Source: Cognataquiflexum gelatinilyticum
GTDB taxonomy: Bacteria > Bacteroidota > Bacteroidia > Cytophagales > Cyclobacteriaceae
Direction: 5' to 3'
Length of the DNA: 64,000 bases
Assembly: GCF_024813435.1 (NCBI RefSeq)
Contig: NZ_JANAEZ010000004.1
Span: 62,001 to 126,000 of the forward strand
A model generated the notes under the pieces. The model ran no database searches, was not told where the DNA came from, and worked only from the letters and a program-made list of their open reading frames with translations. Shown here one piece after another: positions 19,072 to 28,540 of the stretch (positions are counted from its first letter, which is position 1; each line of letters starts with the position of its first letter). Position numbers and translations under genes: made by a program.

Positions 19072-19755
19072 TTAAATGCCGATTTTTTCTTTGGCGAATA
19101 ATACAATCTGATTTACCTGATCTTCAAATTCCAACAAACTCGTGTCCAATTCTACGGCGTCTTCTGCTTTTCGGAGGGGACTTTCCAGTCTTGTAGTATC
19201 TATGTGATCTCTTTCTGCTAGATTTTGCACTATTTTTTCAAGCGCTACCAACTCCCCTCTTTCAAGGAGTTCCTTTTGACGTCTTTCAGCGCGGATATTC
19301 AAATCCGCAGACATAAATATTTTTAATTCGGCAGTAGGAAATACCACTGTTCCGATATCCCTGCCATCCATGACCACACCTTTCTTTTTACCCATTTTTT
19401 GCTGTTGGGCGACTAGTTCGGTCCTTACCTCTTTGATCTTACTGACTTCACTTACATAATCAGAAACCCGCATGGACCTGATTTCATCCTCTACGTTCAA
19501 TCCGTTCAGATAGGTTTCCTGCTTTCCATTATCAGGATTAAGGTGAAAGGAGATTTCAAGAGATTCGAGATATTTATTGACCTCTTTGGGATTGGAAAGG
19601 ACAACGTGGTTGTTTAAAAAATGCAATGTTGCAGCCCTGTACATAGCTCCGGAATCGATATAGGTATAACCCAAAATCTGAGCCACAGCTTTAGCAGTAG
19701 AACTTTTGCCACATCCTGAATATCCGTCAATTGCGATTACAATTTTCTGCATCAA
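19072..19755 (-). CDS. cmk: Cytidylate kinase
   Basis: 227 residues. The P-loop GYSGCGKSSTAK sits at residues 11-22. IDSGAMYRAAT, VMDGRDIGTVVFP and RAERRQKE are the nucleotide-binding segments of the CMP kinase family. It phosphorylates CMP and dCMP. The start is MMQKIV; the second Met (19752) is equally possible. It is the first gene of a two-gene unit with ispH, preceded by a TAnnTTTG promoter. Confidence 0.95.
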   Translation of the reverse strand: MMQKIVIAIDGYSGCGKSSTAKAVAQILGYTYIDSGAMYRAATLHFLNNHVVLSNPKEVNKYLESLEISFHLNPDNGKQETYLNGLNVEDEIRSMRVSDYVSEVSKIKEVRTELVAQQQKMGKKKGVVMDGRDIGTVVFPTAELKIFMSADLNIRAERRQKELLERGELVALEKIVQNLAERDHIDTTRLESPLRKAEDAVELDTSLLEFEDQVNQIVLFAKEKIGI

Positions 19756-19790
19756 ATAAAAGTAGCCTTGGCTTTTTTTAATTTCAGGCG

Positions 19791-19798
19791 CAAATATA
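19791..19798 (-). promoter_or_regulatory. Putative cmk-ispH promoter, -7 element
   Basis: The plus-strand CAAATATA reads TATATTTG on the minus strand, a match to TAnnTTTG, 35 bp upstream of the cmk start. The -33 region has no clear TTTG at standard spacing. Confidence 0.55.
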
Positions 19799-19906
19799 GT
19801 AGTTTTAAATCTATTTCCTTTCCAATATGTATGTATTACAAAACTTGGTAAGGCTAATTCATAATATCGTAAACATATATTTTCAATCTTTCAAAAACAT
19901 TCCATT

Positions 19907-21541
19907 ATGGGTAATTTTCATGTCCTCGGACAGCTTGTTGATATTTCAAACCGAGAGATATTTTCTGCGGAAATTTCTGTGGAAAAAGGCAAAATTGTAT
20001 CCATCCGAAAAGTTGCTGAAGACAAAACACTTCCCTTTCTCCTACCGGGTTTCATTGATGCTCATGTTCATATAGAGTCTTCTATGCTAGTTCCTTCAGA
20101 ATTTGCAAGATTGGCTGTGCCCCATGGAACTGTTGCGACTGTTTCAGATCCGCACGAAATCGCCAATGTCTGTGGTATGGAAGGAATCAATTATATGATC
20201 GACAATGGAAATCAGGTTCCATTTAAATTTTATTTTGGCGCACCATCCTGCGTTCCTGCTACTCCCTTTGAAACTGCCGGAGCGGAAATAAGCGTAACGG
20301 ATATCCATGATCTCTTGGAGAGAAAAGAAATAAGCTACCTCGCAGAGATGATGAATTGGCCTGGAACGGTCCACAGGGATCCAATTGTCATGGAAAAAAT
20401 TGCTCTTGCAAAGCAACATGGAAAACCTGTTGACGGACACGCACCCGGACTTAGGGGTGAAGTGGCTGCTCAATATGCATCCGCAGGTATCACTACAGAC
20501 CACGAATGTTTTACTTTAGAAGAGGCTTTGGACAAAGTAAAGTTGGGGATGAAAATCTCCATCCGTGAAGGCAGCGCTGCCAAAAATTTCGTTGCACTGA
20601 TCGATATCATCGATGACTATCCTGACATGGTGATGTTTTGCTCGGACGACAAGCATCCGGACAACCTCGCCATAAGCCATATCAATGAACTTGTCGTGCG
20701 GGCAGTAGCCAACGGAAAGAATGTCTTTGATGTTTTGAAAGCTGCATGCATCACGCCAGTACAGCATTACAACATGGACGTCGGTCAACTGCAACTCGGT
20801 GATCCTGCGGATTTCATTATTGTCGAAGACCTGAGGGATTTTAAAGTCTTCCAAACATATATCGATGGACAGCTGGTGGCAGAAAATGGAAAAACTTTAA
20901 TCCCCCGAATCTATAATCCCATTATCAACAACTTCAATACAGGATTAAAGACTGTTGAAAATTTTAAATTATTGGCAAAAGGAAACAAAGTCCGGGTAAT
21001 CAGCGCTTTGGACGGACAGCTTATCACTCCTGAGCTCCAAGGTGAAATTCTTATTAAGGAAGGCTTTGCCGAATCAAACCCCCTATCTGATATTCTAAAA
21101 TTGACGGTTGTCAACCGTTACCAAGAGGCAATGCCTGCCATTGCTTTTATCAAAAACTTCGGATTGAAATCCGGAGCAATTGCTTCTTCAGTCGGCCATG
21201 ATTCACACAATATCATTGCAGTCGGTGTAGACGACGCTTCCATTTGCCGTGCGGTGAATTTACTGATCCAAGAAAAAGGCGGTATTTCTGCTGTCAACGA
21301 AAAAGAAGAAATGGTTTTGCCTTTGCCTGTGGGAGGAATCATGTCTCCAAATGACGGATATGAAGTCGCGCAAGCTTATACAAACATCGACAAAATGGCG
21401 AAGGACATGGGTTCATTTCTCAAATCCCCTTTTATGACATTGAGTTTTATGGCACTATTGGTCATTCCCGATCTCAAACTCAGCGACAAAGGATTGTTTG
21501 ACGGTCAGCGATTTGAGTTTGTGGACGTGTTTCTATCCTAG
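19907..21541 (+). CDS. ade: Adenine deaminase
   Basis: 544 residues, the normal Ade length. The amidohydrolase metal motif is FIDAHVHIESSM, and TVSDPHEIANV, HAPGLRG, DHECF and FCSDDKHPDNL carry further metal and active-site residues. DSHNIIAVG in the C-terminal part is typical of AdeC-type enzymes. It converts adenine to hypoxanthine, which the hpt product of this window could salvage. It is divergent from cmk and appears monocistronic. Confidence 0.96.
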   Translation: MGNFHVLGQLVDISNREIFSAEISVEKGKIVSIRKVAEDKTLPFLLPGFIDAHVHIESSMLVPSEFARLAVPHGTVATVSDPHEIANVCGMEGINYMIDNGNQVPFKFYFGAPSCVPATPFETAGAEISVTDIHDLLERKEISYLAEMMNWPGTVHRDPIVMEKIALAKQHGKPVDGHAPGLRGEVAAQYASAGITTDHECFTLEEALDKVKLGMKISIREGSAAKNFVALIDIIDDYPDMVMFCSDDKHPDNLAISHINELVVRAVANGKNVFDVLKAACITPVQHYNMDVGQLQLGDPADFIIVEDLRDFKVFQTYIDGQLVAENGKTLIPRIYNPIINNFNTGLKTVENFKLLAKGNKVRVISALDGQLITPELQGEILIKEGFAESNPLSDILKLTVVNRYQEAMPAIAFIKNFGLKSGAIASSVGHDSHNIIAVGVDDASICRAVNLLIQEKGGISAVNEKEEMVLPLPVGGIMSPNDGYEVAQAYTNIDKMAKDMGSFLKSPFMTLSFMALLVIPDLKLSDKGLFDGQRFEFVDVFLS

Positions 21542-21771
21542 CCTTCAACCAGTTGTATAAAAACTTTTCAACTTTTGATCAAAATTAAATTTTGCTATTT
21601 TCCCTATTTCCTCACAGAAATATCACAAAGCCTTAGACTCAAAATCAGAAATTGCCTTAGATGTCAAACAGAGGCTTTTAGGCTGAAATCCAGAAAATAA
21701 GTCAAACCTTCCCCATGAACAGGAAGTTTGTAACTTAGGACATGTAAACCCAAATATTAAAAAATAGAATT

Positions 21772-22914
21772 ATGATGAATTTTGAGCTCAATGAAAATCA
21801 GGCGATGATCGCCAAGATGATTCGCGACTTTGGAGCAAAGGAGATTACCCCATTCAGGAAAGAATGGGATGACAAGCAGATTTTTCCACTAGAACTTTTC
21901 AAAAAACTTGGCCATCTCGGATTGATGGGCGTCCTTGTCCCAACAGAGTATGGAGGTTCAGGTTTCGGCTACTTTGAATATGTAACAGCGATTGCCGAAT
22001 TATCAAAATTGGATCCGTCGGTCGGTTTGTCCATGGCGGCGCACAATTCACTTTGCACCAACCATATCCTGATGTTTGGCAATGAAGCCCAGAAGCAGAA
22101 ATATATTCCCAAGTTGGCCACCTGCGAATTGCTTGGAGCTTGGGGATTGACGGAACCGAACACCGGTTCTGATGCAGGAAATATGAGAACAGTGGCTGTT
22201 AAGGAAGGCGACCACTACATCATCAACGGCGCAAAAAATTTCATTACACATGGGATTTCCGGTGATGTAGCTGTGGTAATCGCAAGGACCGGGGAAATAG
22301 GTGATTCGCACGGGATGACTGCTTTCGTGGTAGAAAAGGGAACCCCAGGATTCAAAGGCGGAAGAAAAGAAGACAAACTCGGCATGCGTGCTTCGGAGAC
22401 TGCCGAGATGATTTTTGAAGATTGTAGGGTTCACGAAAGTCAGATTTTGGGTGAGGTTGGAGACGGTTTTATCCAGTCCATGAAAGTGTTGGACGGGGGA
22501 AGAATCTCTATTGCGGCACTTTCATTGGGCATCGCTGAAGGGGCTTTGGAAGCGTCCATCCAATATTCCAAAGAACGTCACCAATTCAATAAACCGATCA
22601 ACAGCTTTCAGGGAATTTCTTTCAAATTGGCAGACATGGCCACCCAAATAGAAGCTGCAAAGCTATTGACTTTCAAAGCAGCAGCCTTAAAAAACAAAGG
22701 CCAAAAAGTGACTTTGGAAGGTGCACAGGCGAAGTATTATGCATCTGAAGTAGCGGTATCTGTTTCCAATGAAGCAGTTCAGATATTTGGTGGATATGGC
22801 TTTACCAAAGATTATCCGGTGGAGAAATACTACAGAGACTCCAAACTTTGTACTATCGGAGAAGGAACATCAGAGATCCAAAAGATTGTGATTGCTAGGG
22901 AGGTACTTAGATAG
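21772..22914 (+). CDS. Acyl-CoA dehydrogenase, short-chain type
   Basis: 380 residues, standard for the family. WGLTEPNTGSDAG and INGAKNFITHG are the flavin and substrate-binding segments, and the C-terminal IGEGTSEIQKIVIAR holds the catalytic Glu (the E of GEGT, as in butyryl-CoA dehydrogenases). QIFGGYGF is the usual CoA-pocket segment. It introduces the alpha-beta double bond during fatty or branched acyl-CoA oxidation; chain length cannot be told. It has its own strong terminator. The first two codons are both ATG, so the start may be 21772 or 21775. Confidence 0.93.
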   Translation: MMNFELNENQAMIAKMIRDFGAKEITPFRKEWDDKQIFPLELFKKLGHLGLMGVLVPTEYGGSGFGYFEYVTAIAELSKLDPSVGLSMAAHNSLCTNHILMFGNEAQKQKYIPKLATCELLGAWGLTEPNTGSDAGNMRTVAVKEGDHYIINGAKNFITHGISGDVAVVIARTGEIGDSHGMTAFVVEKGTPGFKGGRKEDKLGMRASETAEMIFEDCRVHESQILGEVGDGFIQSMKVLDGGRISIAALSLGIAEGALEASIQYSKERHQFNKPINSFQGISFKLADMATQIEAAKLLTFKAAALKNKGQKVTLEGAQAKYYASEVAVSVSNEAVQIFGGYGFTKDYPVEKYYRDSKLCTIGEGTSEIQKIVIAREVLR

Positions 22915-22924
22915 AAAAAAAATA

Positions 22925-22960
22925 ACCCTCCTAGGAACAAATTCCTTGGAGGGTCTTTAT
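22925..22960 (+). terminator. Terminator after the acyl-CoA dehydrogenase
   Basis: ACCCTCC pairs with GGAGGGT (22925-22931 with 22948-22954). After one mismatch the stem continues as AGGAA with TTCCT around a 4-base loop. CTTTAT follows. It begins 11 bp after the stop codon. Confidence 0.8.
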
Positions 22961-22985
22961 AAAAATTCCTAAAAAATATTCCATT

Positions 22986-23022
22986 CTGTACAATTTAGGA
23001 ATTCAATCCCAAATTTGTACAG
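22986..23022. repeat. Inverted repeat CTGTACAA / TTGTACAG
   Basis: Two perfect 8-bp inverted arms, each containing the palindrome TGTACA, with centres 29 bp apart. It lies between convergent genes, so it is not an obvious operator. Confidence 0.45.
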
Positions 23023-23128
23023 GTCCTTTTATCAGCATACCCAAATTCTTTGTATGGAAAACTCATTTTGAACATGTTTTCTAAAAATTCTCTAATTTAT
23101 TTTTTATACCTGCAGAAAAACGAAGAAA

Positions 23129-23160
23129 AAAAACCCTCAGTCTCAGGACCAAGGGTTTTT
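23129..23160 (-). terminator. Terminator of the glp operon (bidirectional form)
   Basis: AAAAACCCT and AGGGTTTTT form a 9-bp stem with a smaller inner GTC/GAC stem. On the minus strand it ends in a T run. It lies about 50 bp after the glpF stop. Confidence 0.7.
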
Positions 23161-23173
23161 ATAAATTTTGCTT

Positions 23174-23208
23174 TCTCGCTTCTCGTATCTCGCTTCCCGC
23201 TTCTCTTT
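23174..23208. repeat. 7-bp tandem repeat directly after glpF
   Basis: Five consecutive 7-base units (TCTCGCT, TCTCGTA, TCTCGCT, TCCCGCT, TCTCTTT) end at the base next to the glpF stop codon. On the minus strand they read as AGCGAGA-type units following the stop. Confidence 0.75.
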
Positions 23209-23961
23209 TCAAACCAGATTCCCTTCACCCAACAAAAGAAAAATTCCGGCAGCCATAGCTGCACCGAGAATCGGTCCCAATATCGGAACCCATGAATAGG
23301 CCCAATCACTAGTTCCTTTACCTTTGATCGGTAGCAATTGGTGCATTAACCTCGGTCCAAAATCTCTTGCAGGATTGATGGCATAGCCCGTCGTACCACC
23401 CAAAGCCAATCCGATCACCCACACCAAAAAAGCCACCGGCAATGCGCCAAGAGCCCCTAGACCAATCGGTATTTGCTCACCGTCGGTATATTGTATCACA
23501 GGATTGGTGGAATATAGGATTACGATGATCAAAACGGATGTTCCGATAATTTCAGAAAATAGGTTGGAAGGTAAGTTCCGGATGGCAGGTGAAGTTCCAA
23601 AAGGAGCAAACTTCGATCCTGGATCTTCGGTGACATCAAAGTGGTCTTTATACACGAGCCAAGCAATACCAGAACCAAACATCGCACCCAAAACCTGGGC
23701 GAAAATATAACCGGGAACCATCGCCCAATCGAAAAGACCTGCAATGGCCAATCCAATACTTACGGCAGGATTGAGATGCGCGCCGCTGTGCGGACCTGCC
23801 ACGACAACCCCAATAAATACTCCCAATGCCCAAGCCGTGGTAATCACCATCCAACCGGCATTGTTTCCTTTGGTTTTGTTCAAAACCACGTTGGCGACGA
23901 CTCCCGAACCCATAGTAATCAGGAGTGAAGTACCGACAAATTCCGCTATCAAAGTATCCAT
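23209..23961 (-). CDS. glpF: Glycerol uptake facilitator (aquaglyceroporin)
   Basis: 250 residues with the six-helix MIP fold. Both NPA half-helices are present: SGAHLNPAVS and YAINPARDFGPR. The Asp after the second NPAR and the Gly/Arg selectivity region favour glycerol over water-only transport. It lies in the inner membrane and is the last gene of glpD-glpK-glpF, one base overlapping the glpK stop. The stop codon is followed directly by a 7-bp tandem repeat. Confidence 0.95.
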   Translation of the reverse strand: MDTLIAEFVGTSLLITMGSGVVANVVLNKTKGNNAGWMVITTAWALGVFIGVVVAGPHSGAHLNPAVSIGLAIAGLFDWAMVPGYIFAQVLGAMFGSGIAWLVYKDHFDVTEDPGSKFAPFGTSPAIRNLPSNLFSEIIGTSVLIIVILYSTNPVIQYTDGEQIPIGLGALGALPVAFLVWVIGLALGGTTGYAINPARDFGPRLMHQLLPIKGKGTSDWAYSWVPILGPILGAAMAAGIFLLLGEGNLV

Positions 23962-25460
23962 TATTCTACCCAGTTTTTAGAACGTTCAACTGCCTTATGC
24001 CAAAAGTGAAGGAAATAATCAACTTTTTCCACTTCCATCTTTGGTTCAAAATCCTTGTCTGATTCCCAAAGTGCCTGTAACTCTTCCTCGGATTCCCAAA
24101 AACCTACAGCCAAACCTGCCAAAAAAGCCGCTCCAATCGCTGTCGTTTCTATGATTTTGGGCCTTTTGATTTTGGTCTGCAGAATATCTGACTGGAACTG
24201 CATTAGGAAATTGTTTGCTGTAGCGCCTCCGTCAACACGCAATTCTTTGATAGGGGCGCCACTGTCTTTTTGCATCGCATCCAACACATCCCTAACCTGA
24301 TAGGCTATGGCTTCCAAAGCGGCACGGGTCATGTGCGCGATTGTTGTCCCACGGGTAATTCCAAAAAAAGCACCTCGGGCATTTTGGTCCCAATGCGGTG
24401 CACCTAGACCTGCCATCGCAGGCACAAAATAAACACCGTCATTGTCTTTGAGACTTTGCGCCAGTTCCTCACTTTCTTTGGCATGTCCAAAAAGTTCAAT
24501 ACCATCCCTAAGCCATTGGATAGCAGCTCCGCCGATAAAGACCGACCCCTCCAATGCGTAGTTGACTTTCCCGTTGACTTCCCATGCAATGGTCGTTAGC
24601 AATTTGTTGTTAGACTTTACAGGTAACTCACCGGTATTCATCATCAAAAAACAACCTGTTCCATAAGTAGTCTTTCCCATTCCCGGTTGGGTACACAACT
24701 GTCCAAAAAGTGCAGCTTGCTGATCACCTGCCATACCTGCAATTGGAATTTGCACCGGAAATAGGGATTCTGAAGTATGTCCATAAACCTCTGAGCTTGA
24801 TTTCACTTCAGGCAATAAGGAGACCGGAATGTCGAAAAGTGAGAGTAGTTCTGTGTCCCATTTTTTTTCAAATATGTTGAAAAGCATGGTTCGACTGGCA
24901 TTTGACACGTCTGTGACATGAACCTTCTTGTGGGTCAGGTTCCAAACTAACCAAGTGTCCACGGTGCCAAAAGCCAATTCTCCGTTTTCAGCCTTTTCTC
25001 TGGCCCCTTCGACATTGTCAAGCAGCCATTTGATCTTGGTGGCTGAAAAATAGGCATCCAACACCAAGCCGGTTTTGGAGGCAACCATTTCTTCTTTACC
25101 CTCTGCTTTGAGTTGGTCAACATAGGCCGAGGTCCTGCGATCCTGCCACACGATGGCATTGTAGATGGGTTTTCCTGTTTTCCTATCCCAAATAATAGTG
25201 GTTTCCCTTTGGTTGGTGATTCCAATGGCAGCAATATTTTTGGCTTTGATACCACCTTTGGCTAAGGACTCTGCCAAAACCGAAGATTGGGTGGACCAAA
25301 TCTCCATGGGGTCATGTTCTACCCATCCGGATTTTGGAAAATGCTGTTTGAAAGCTCTTTGGGCAACACTTACTATTTCGCCCTGTTTGTTAAAAATGAT
25401 GGACCGTGAACTAGTCGTTCCTTGGTCCAAGGACATGATGTACTGGGTATTTTGGGTCAT
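23961..25460 (-). CDS. glpK: Glycerol kinase
   Basis: 499 residues, the family's normal length. SLDQGTTSSRSIIF is the phosphate-1 motif, WVEHDPMEIW and WQDRRTSAYV bind glycerol, and GTGCFLMMNTG and RVDGGATANNFLMQ are the later FGGY-kinase signatures. It traps glycerol as glycerol 3-phosphate. It sits between glpD (3 bp away) and glpF (1-bp overlap), as expected for a co-translated catabolic unit. Confidence 0.97.
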   Translation of the reverse strand: MTQNTQYIMSLDQGTTSSRSIIFNKQGEIVSVAQRAFKQHFPKSGWVEHDPMEIWSTQSSVLAESLAKGGIKAKNIAAIGITNQRETTIIWDRKTGKPIYNAIVWQDRRTSAYVDQLKAEGKEEMVASKTGLVLDAYFSATKIKWLLDNVEGAREKAENGELAFGTVDTWLVWNLTHKKVHVTDVSNASRTMLFNIFEKKWDTELLSLFDIPVSLLPEVKSSSEVYGHTSESLFPVQIPIAGMAGDQQAALFGQLCTQPGMGKTTYGTGCFLMMNTGELPVKSNNKLLTTIAWEVNGKVNYALEGSVFIGGAAIQWLRDGIELFGHAKESEELAQSLKDNDGVYFVPAMAGLGAPHWDQNARGAFFGITRGTTIAHMTRAALEAIAYQVRDVLDAMQKDSGAPIKELRVDGGATANNFLMQFQSDILQTKIKRPKIIETTAIGAAFLAGLAVGFWESEEELQALWESDKDFEPKMEVEKVDYFLHFWHKAVERSKNWVE

Positions 25461-25463
25461 TGC

Positions 25464-27032
25464 TTAGGGTTTTATGATGTATTTATTGGCAGTCTTTTTA
25501 AATTCCTTCAATTCATCCTCTATCCAATTCTGATCCATACCAAGGTCTTGGGCCATGATCTCCGCCACTTTTGGAGCCATCTCCATAGCAGCCCTGGCAT
25601 CAAGCAAAAGAATCCTAAACCTCCTAGAGAGTACATCTTCCAGTTTGACGGCCATTTCATTTCTAATGATCCAGATCACCTCGGCGATGGTATAAGGATA
25701 TTTTGGGTGCAGTTTTTCTCTCCACTCGGGATGCTCTTTGAGCATAAACCTGATCTGAAAAGCGTCTGAACCATAGATTGCCATATGCCCTTCATCCGGC
25801 TTGATCGTGAATCCATGAAGTTTTTGATTGGCAGATTTGCTTTCAGACATATTTTTGCCCGACACTCTAGGGAAATATTCTACGGTATCCTCACCCATTT
25901 TACGGAAAGTCGTCCACTTACCGCCTGTCAGGGTGACCAATTTAGAATCTGAAAGAATGACTTTATGTGTACGTGAAATCTCCTTGGTCTTGGCACCATC
26001 TTCCTTTGGCGCAGCCAAAGGCCTCAATCCGGCAAAAACAGAAAGTATATCAGCCTTGGTGGGTTTTTTGGTCAGGTAGGCTTGGGCAGTTTCAAGGACA
26101 AAATCAATTTCTTTTTCCAAAGCTTCGGGTTCCAATTGGGGTTTGTCTTTCAGGGTATCTGTGGTCCCGACGACAAGCTTCCCATGCCATGGCACGGCAA
26201 ACAACACCCTGCCATCAGAAGTTTTGGGAATCATCAAAGCATCTTTGCCACCCAAAAAAGACTGGTCAAAAACCAAATGTATGCCTTGACTAGGCTGTAT
26301 GCTTTTTCTCGCATCAGGATTATCCATCTTCAAGATCTTGTCAGCAAAAACACCGGTGGCATTCACCACCATTCTTGCCTTGATCTGTAAATGGCTTCCA
26401 TCCAATTGGTCTATAAAATTTAGACCATCGACTTTTCCGTTGGTATCTTTGGTCAGGGATTCTACTTTGGAATAATTCAACACACAACCGCCGAGTTCGT
26501 CACAGGTCTGTGCCAAAGCAATGATCATTCTGGCATCATCAAACTGACCGTCATGGTAGACTACACCGCCTTTCAGTCCCTCCTGTTTGATCTGAGGCAT
26601 CCTTCGGACAGTTTCGGTTTTACTGATAAACTTCGATTTGCCAAGCCTCCACTTTCCTGCCATCAGGTCGTATAATTTGAGACCGACAGAATACTGTATC
26701 CTGTCAAACCAAGTATAAATGGGAATGATAAAAGGTTGGTTGTAGGTGAGATGGGGAGCATTTTCCAAGAGCCGTCCCCTTTCTTTCAACGCTTCCAATA
26801 CCAATAATATATCCCCTTGTGCAAGGTACCGGACGCCGCCATGAAGGAGCTTGGTACTGCGGCTGGAAGTGCCCTTGGCGAAATCCGATTTTTCTAACAA
26901 AACCACCGAAAGACCTCTCGAAAGTGCATCCAAGGCGACTCCAAAACCGGAAGAACCTCCACCGATGATGGCAATATCCCAGATTTTTTCCTGATTGTCT
27001 TTGATTTTACTGAGGTTAGCTGACCTATGCAT
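25464..27032 (-). CDS. glpD: Glycerol-3-phosphate dehydrogenase, FAD-dependent
   Basis: 522 residues. The FAD Rossmann motif is IIGGGSSGFGVALDA (about residues 20-34), and SSRSTKLLHGGVRYL is the family signature. GTTDTL and VFAGLRPLA are also typical. The N-terminus begins MHRSANLSKIKDNQEKIWD. It oxidises glycerol 3-phosphate to dihydroxyacetone phosphate and passes electrons to quinone at the membrane. It is the first gene of the operon. Confidence 0.96.
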   Translation of the reverse strand: MHRSANLSKIKDNQEKIWDIAIIGGGSSGFGVALDALSRGLSVVLLEKSDFAKGTSSRSTKLLHGGVRYLAQGDILLVLEALKERGRLLENAPHLTYNQPFIIPIYTWFDRIQYSVGLKLYDLMAGKWRLGKSKFISKTETVRRMPQIKQEGLKGGVVYHDGQFDDARMIIALAQTCDELGGCVLNYSKVESLTKDTNGKVDGLNFIDQLDGSHLQIKARMVVNATGVFADKILKMDNPDARKSIQPSQGIHLVFDQSFLGGKDALMIPKTSDGRVLFAVPWHGKLVVGTTDTLKDKPQLEPEALEKEIDFVLETAQAYLTKKPTKADILSVFAGLRPLAAPKEDGAKTKEISRTHKVILSDSKLVTLTGGKWTTFRKMGEDTVEYFPRVSGKNMSESKSANQKLHGFTIKPDEGHMAIYGSDAFQIRFMLKEHPEWREKLHPKYPYTIAEVIWIIRNEMAVKLEDVLSRRFRILLLDARAAMEMAPKVAEIMAQDLGMDQNWIEDELKEFKKTANKYIIKP

Positions 27033-27159
27033 AACGAAAAATTTTTCTTTCCAAGTTAATGGAAAAAAGAGGGAAAGTAAAATATTGAAAAAAGTTTAAA
27101 AGGATGATTTAAGCCACCCCAAAAAGTATTTCGAAATATTAATTATTTGTAGAAAAACT

Positions 27160-27654
27160 TCAATAATCCTTAAAAACTTTCCTCTCCACCGTACTGCCAT
27201 CTTCCTTTAGAGAAACTTCGAATATAAAATCATACTCGATGTCCTGAAGCTCGGGGTATTTTTGACCTGAGCCTACAAAATAATTGGCTAAATGATTGAC
27301 TGTATTGCTGTGGCCGACCACAAGGATGTTACCTGTTCTTTCCCGCAGTTCCCTGACTAGATCATCATGGTTTTTGGCATCATAGATTTCGATAGTCAGT
27401 CCTCTAGCATCCGCCAAAGGCTGTGCGGTAGTTTTGGTGCGGATGGTATTGGTGCTAAAGATGTGTTGGATTTCTTTTTGTTCAAGGATTTGCGCCAGTT
27501 TTTTGGACCTGGCTGTTCCGGCCACGCTGAGTCCGGGGTCATCGCCTTCCAGGATTTTCTCTGCATGGCGGGCTATGTAAATGGTCTTTGGTTCTTGCTT
27601 GGGTGAACAGGCAAGAAGAAGAAATAATGGGAGGAGGAAAAGGAAATTTTTCAT
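27160..27654 (-). CDS. Lipoprotein histidine phosphatase (SixA/PGM-like)
   Basis: 164 residues. A lipoprotein signal ends in a lipobox (LLLLACS, Cys16). The mature part has the phosphatase start IYIARHAEK with the RHG/RHA catalytic His, the conserved FSTNTIRTKTTAQPL segment, and the second His in VVGHSNTV. The family removes phosphate from small molecules or phosphohistidine; this one would work in the periplasm on an envelope surface. The substrate is unknown. Confidence 0.88.
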   Translation of the reverse strand: MKNFLFLLPLFLLLACSPKQEPKTIYIARHAEKILEGDDPGLSVAGTARSKKLAQILEQKEIQHIFSTNTIRTKTTAQPLADARGLTIEIYDAKNHDDLVRELRERTGNILVVGHSNTVNHLANYFVGSGQKYPELQDIEYDFIFEVSLKEDGSTVERKVFKDY

Positions 27655-27691
27655 AATCCGGTAAATTTTATTTTTGCTTTATCCCTACAAT

Positions 27692-28426
27692 TTACCCACT
27701 AAAAGTATTTTCCAAATGCTGGTCTTTGCCTCTTACAGGCTCAAACTCCAGATATTGTTCCCAAAAAGCTTCTTCTGGCAACGCTGCTCTTAAGAAAATC
27801 TTTTCCTTTTTGATAGGATGCACAAATACCAAGTGAAATGCATGGAGATTGATACTCGCATCAGGATTGGGTTTGTGAAAACCATATTTCAAATCTCCCC
27901 TGATCGGGCAGCCCATAGAAGCCAATTGCACCCTGATCTGATGCGGTCTTCCGGAAACCGGGCGAACCTCCAACAGCCAATGGTCATTCAATTTGCCCAA
28001 GGTTTTGTAATTGAGTTCGGCCTTCTGTGAACCTTCGACTTCCTTTTCGTGTGATGTTACGAAGTTTTTAACCTCATCTTTCACAAGATAATGGGTCAGT
28101 TTCCCGGTTTCCTCTTTCGGTCTGTTTTTTACTATCGCCCAATATATTTTATGAATGTCCCGCTTGCGGAAAAGCTCCATCATGCGCTCGAGTCCTTTGG
28201 AAGTCCTCGCAAAAACCACCAATCCACTGACAGGCCGATCAAGCCGGTGAACAGGATGTAAAAAAACATCACCGGGTTTGTTGTATTTTTTGGCTATATA
28301 ATCCCTGCAATAATCCGTCAGTGTCTTATCCTTGGTCTTGTCGCCCTGCACGAGCACGCCCGCAGCCTTATTGACTATCAGGAGGTGATTGTCTTCATAG
28401 ACTACTGAAAATGGTTTCTTCTTCAT
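27692..28426 (-). CDS. RluA-family pseudouridine synthase
   Basis: 244 residues. The catalytic motif HRLDRPVSGLVVFARTSKG carries the active Asp. There is no N-terminal S4 domain, so it is a short form like RluC-tail, TruC or RluA types. GRPHQIRVQL and GDLKYG are the downstream family motifs. It isomerises uridine in rRNA or tRNA; the target cannot be assigned. Confidence 0.9.
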   Translation of the reverse strand: MKKKPFSVVYEDNHLLIVNKAAGVLVQGDKTKDKTLTDYCRDYIAKKYNKPGDVFLHPVHRLDRPVSGLVVFARTSKGLERMMELFRKRDIHKIYWAIVKNRPKEETGKLTHYLVKDEVKNFVTSHEKEVEGSQKAELNYKTLGKLNDHWLLEVRPVSGRPHQIRVQLASMGCPIRGDLKYGFHKPNPDASINLHAFHLVFVHPIKKEKIFLRAALPEEAFWEQYLEFEPVRGKDQHLENTFSG

Positions 28427-28449
28427 AAAACTTGAGCTAAAGGTTTTTC

Positions 28450-28534
28450 TCCCACAAAGACACTAAGCCACGAAGGGAAATTTAATTAAATGTTAATAAA
28501 TATTCACAAACAAAAACTTTGCGTCTTTGTGGGA
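28450..28534. repeat. Inverted repeat with CCCACAAAGAC arms
   Basis: TCCCACAAAGAC (28450-28461) and GTCTTTGTGGGA (28523-28534) are perfect 12-bp inverted arms around an AT-rich centre. The left arm continues ACTAAGCCACGAAG, the right is preceded by ACTTTGC. It lies between the pseudouridine synthase and prfC. Confidence 0.75.
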
Positions 28535-28540
28535 TTAAAT

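Noticed and set aside
22986..23022. TGTACA inverted pair as an operator
   Set aside because: It lies between convergent gene ends with no promoter; short palindromes of this kind are expected by chance a few times in the window.
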